In this document: one piece after another, positions 63,710-64,000 of the stretch
Layout of the letters: each line of letters opens with the position of its first letter
How positions within the stretch are numbered: the first letter of the stretch is position 1
From: Apoda limacodes
Taxonomy: Eukaryota > Arthropoda > Insecta > Lepidoptera > Limacodidae
DNA: 64,000 bases
NCBI GenBank assembly: GCA_946406115.1
Contig: OX291542.1
Coordinates: 37,839,321 to 37,903,320, forward strand
Reading direction: 5' to 3'
Position numbers and translations under genes: made by a program
The notes under the pieces: model-generated
What the model saw: the letters and a program-made list of their open reading frames with translations, nothing else
The model's database searches: none
What the model was told of the DNA's origin: nothing

Positions 63710-63968
63710 TCACAGCCTAGTTGGTAGTGTGGCCGACTGCTGTGCAGAAGGTGTGGGTTCGATTCCCGCACAGGACAAATATTTATGTAAAAAAACATTT
63801 GTGTTTGCCTTAAGTCTGGGTGTAATTATGTATGATATGTATGTATTTACAAAAAAAAAAGTAATATATGTATTTGTATCCGTTGTCTGGTATCCATAAC
63901 ACAAGCTTTGCGTACTATGGGGCCTGACGGCGCTGTGTGTAATGTCCAAATATATTTATATTTATAAT
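63710..63968 (+). mobile_element. tRNA-derived SINE, copy 2
   Basis: Same family as copy 1: A box AGCCTAGTTGGTAGTG, B box GGTTCGATTCCCGC (about 63756-63769), then the shared body. It extends further 3' than copy 1 (CTTTGCGTACTATGGGGCCT-GACGGCG) and ends in a TATATTTATATTTATAATGA tail, the probable true 3' end. Confidence 0.85.
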
Positions 63969-64000
63969 GATACTTACGTGATATTGAGAAGCAATGCTCT

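Noticed and set aside
59864..63949. Two minus-strand frames ending in nearly the same peptide (IEPTPSAQQSATLPT-like), suggesting a small gene family
   Set aside because: They are the antisense reading of the two SINE copies (59864-60055 and 63710-63949).

Overview
The window looks like a piece of an insect genome, most likely a moth or butterfly. It is AT-rich, has no bacterial-style operons, and carries repeat families I recognise as lepidopteran: short Helitrons that begin TC after an A and end CTAG before a T, a Jockey-like non-LTR family whose 3' tail reads (on the minus strand) GGCAAACAAGCTTACGG..., CR1-like elements ending in a TTTATTCAAA-type tail, an RTE family with a coiled-coil ORF1, and a tRNA-derived SINE. 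I find no intact host gene. The only candidate is one short GC-rich reading frame near 4.1-4.3 kb. Nearly every long open frame is a decayed piece of a retrotransposon. This density of broken, mutually inserted elements suits a heterochromatic region or a W chromosome, but that is inference.

Layout. 1-1.8 kb: 3' half of a Jockey-clade element. 2.76-2.99 kb: a 23-bp minisatellite. 3.2-3.8 kb: a Helitron. 7.3-11.5 kb: a minus-strand Ty3/Gypsy element whose RNase H region contains four identical in-frame 54-bp copies. It lies between two inverted copies of an unclassified coding repeat (X). The right-hand copy of X is split by a TA-flanked DNA transposon with long inverted repeats (11.9-13.84 kb), which itself contains a Jockey fragment. 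13.97-15.75 kb: a reverse transcriptase with a C-terminal restriction-like nuclease region (R2/NeSL-type architecture). 17.5-18.5 kb: a repeat shared with 26.3-26.8 kb, next to a Penelope-like fragment. 19.3-23.6 kb: unexplained AT-rich DNA. 24.1-25.1 kb: an element rich in ACCGGTT, split by a Jockey tail. 25.4-26.0 kb: RNase H of an I/LOA-like element.

27-29.3 kb: a minus-strand CR1-like element. 30.8-31.4 kb: a Helitron and an 11-bp tandem repeat. 32.6-36.7 kb: an RTE element on the minus strand with a CR1 piece inserted in its endonuclease. 39.3-39.7 kb: a MITE. 40.2-40.8 kb: two tandem Helitrons. 40.8-41.8 kb: an RT-deleted Jockey derivative. 42.2-46.7 kb: a nearly full-length but decayed CR1-like element with a PHD-finger ORF1. 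46.7-49.6 kb: a CR1/L2-like element directly abutting it. 49.7-59.1 kb: a three-level nest, in which a CR1 copy is split by a Ty3/Gypsy element, which is split by a second RT-deleted Jockey derivative with a target duplication. 59-64 kb: two SINE copies, a Helitron and unclassified repeats.

Nothing here works together as a pathway. The relations are those of insertion order, deletion and amplification. All family names come from motif recognition only, since no database search was possible.
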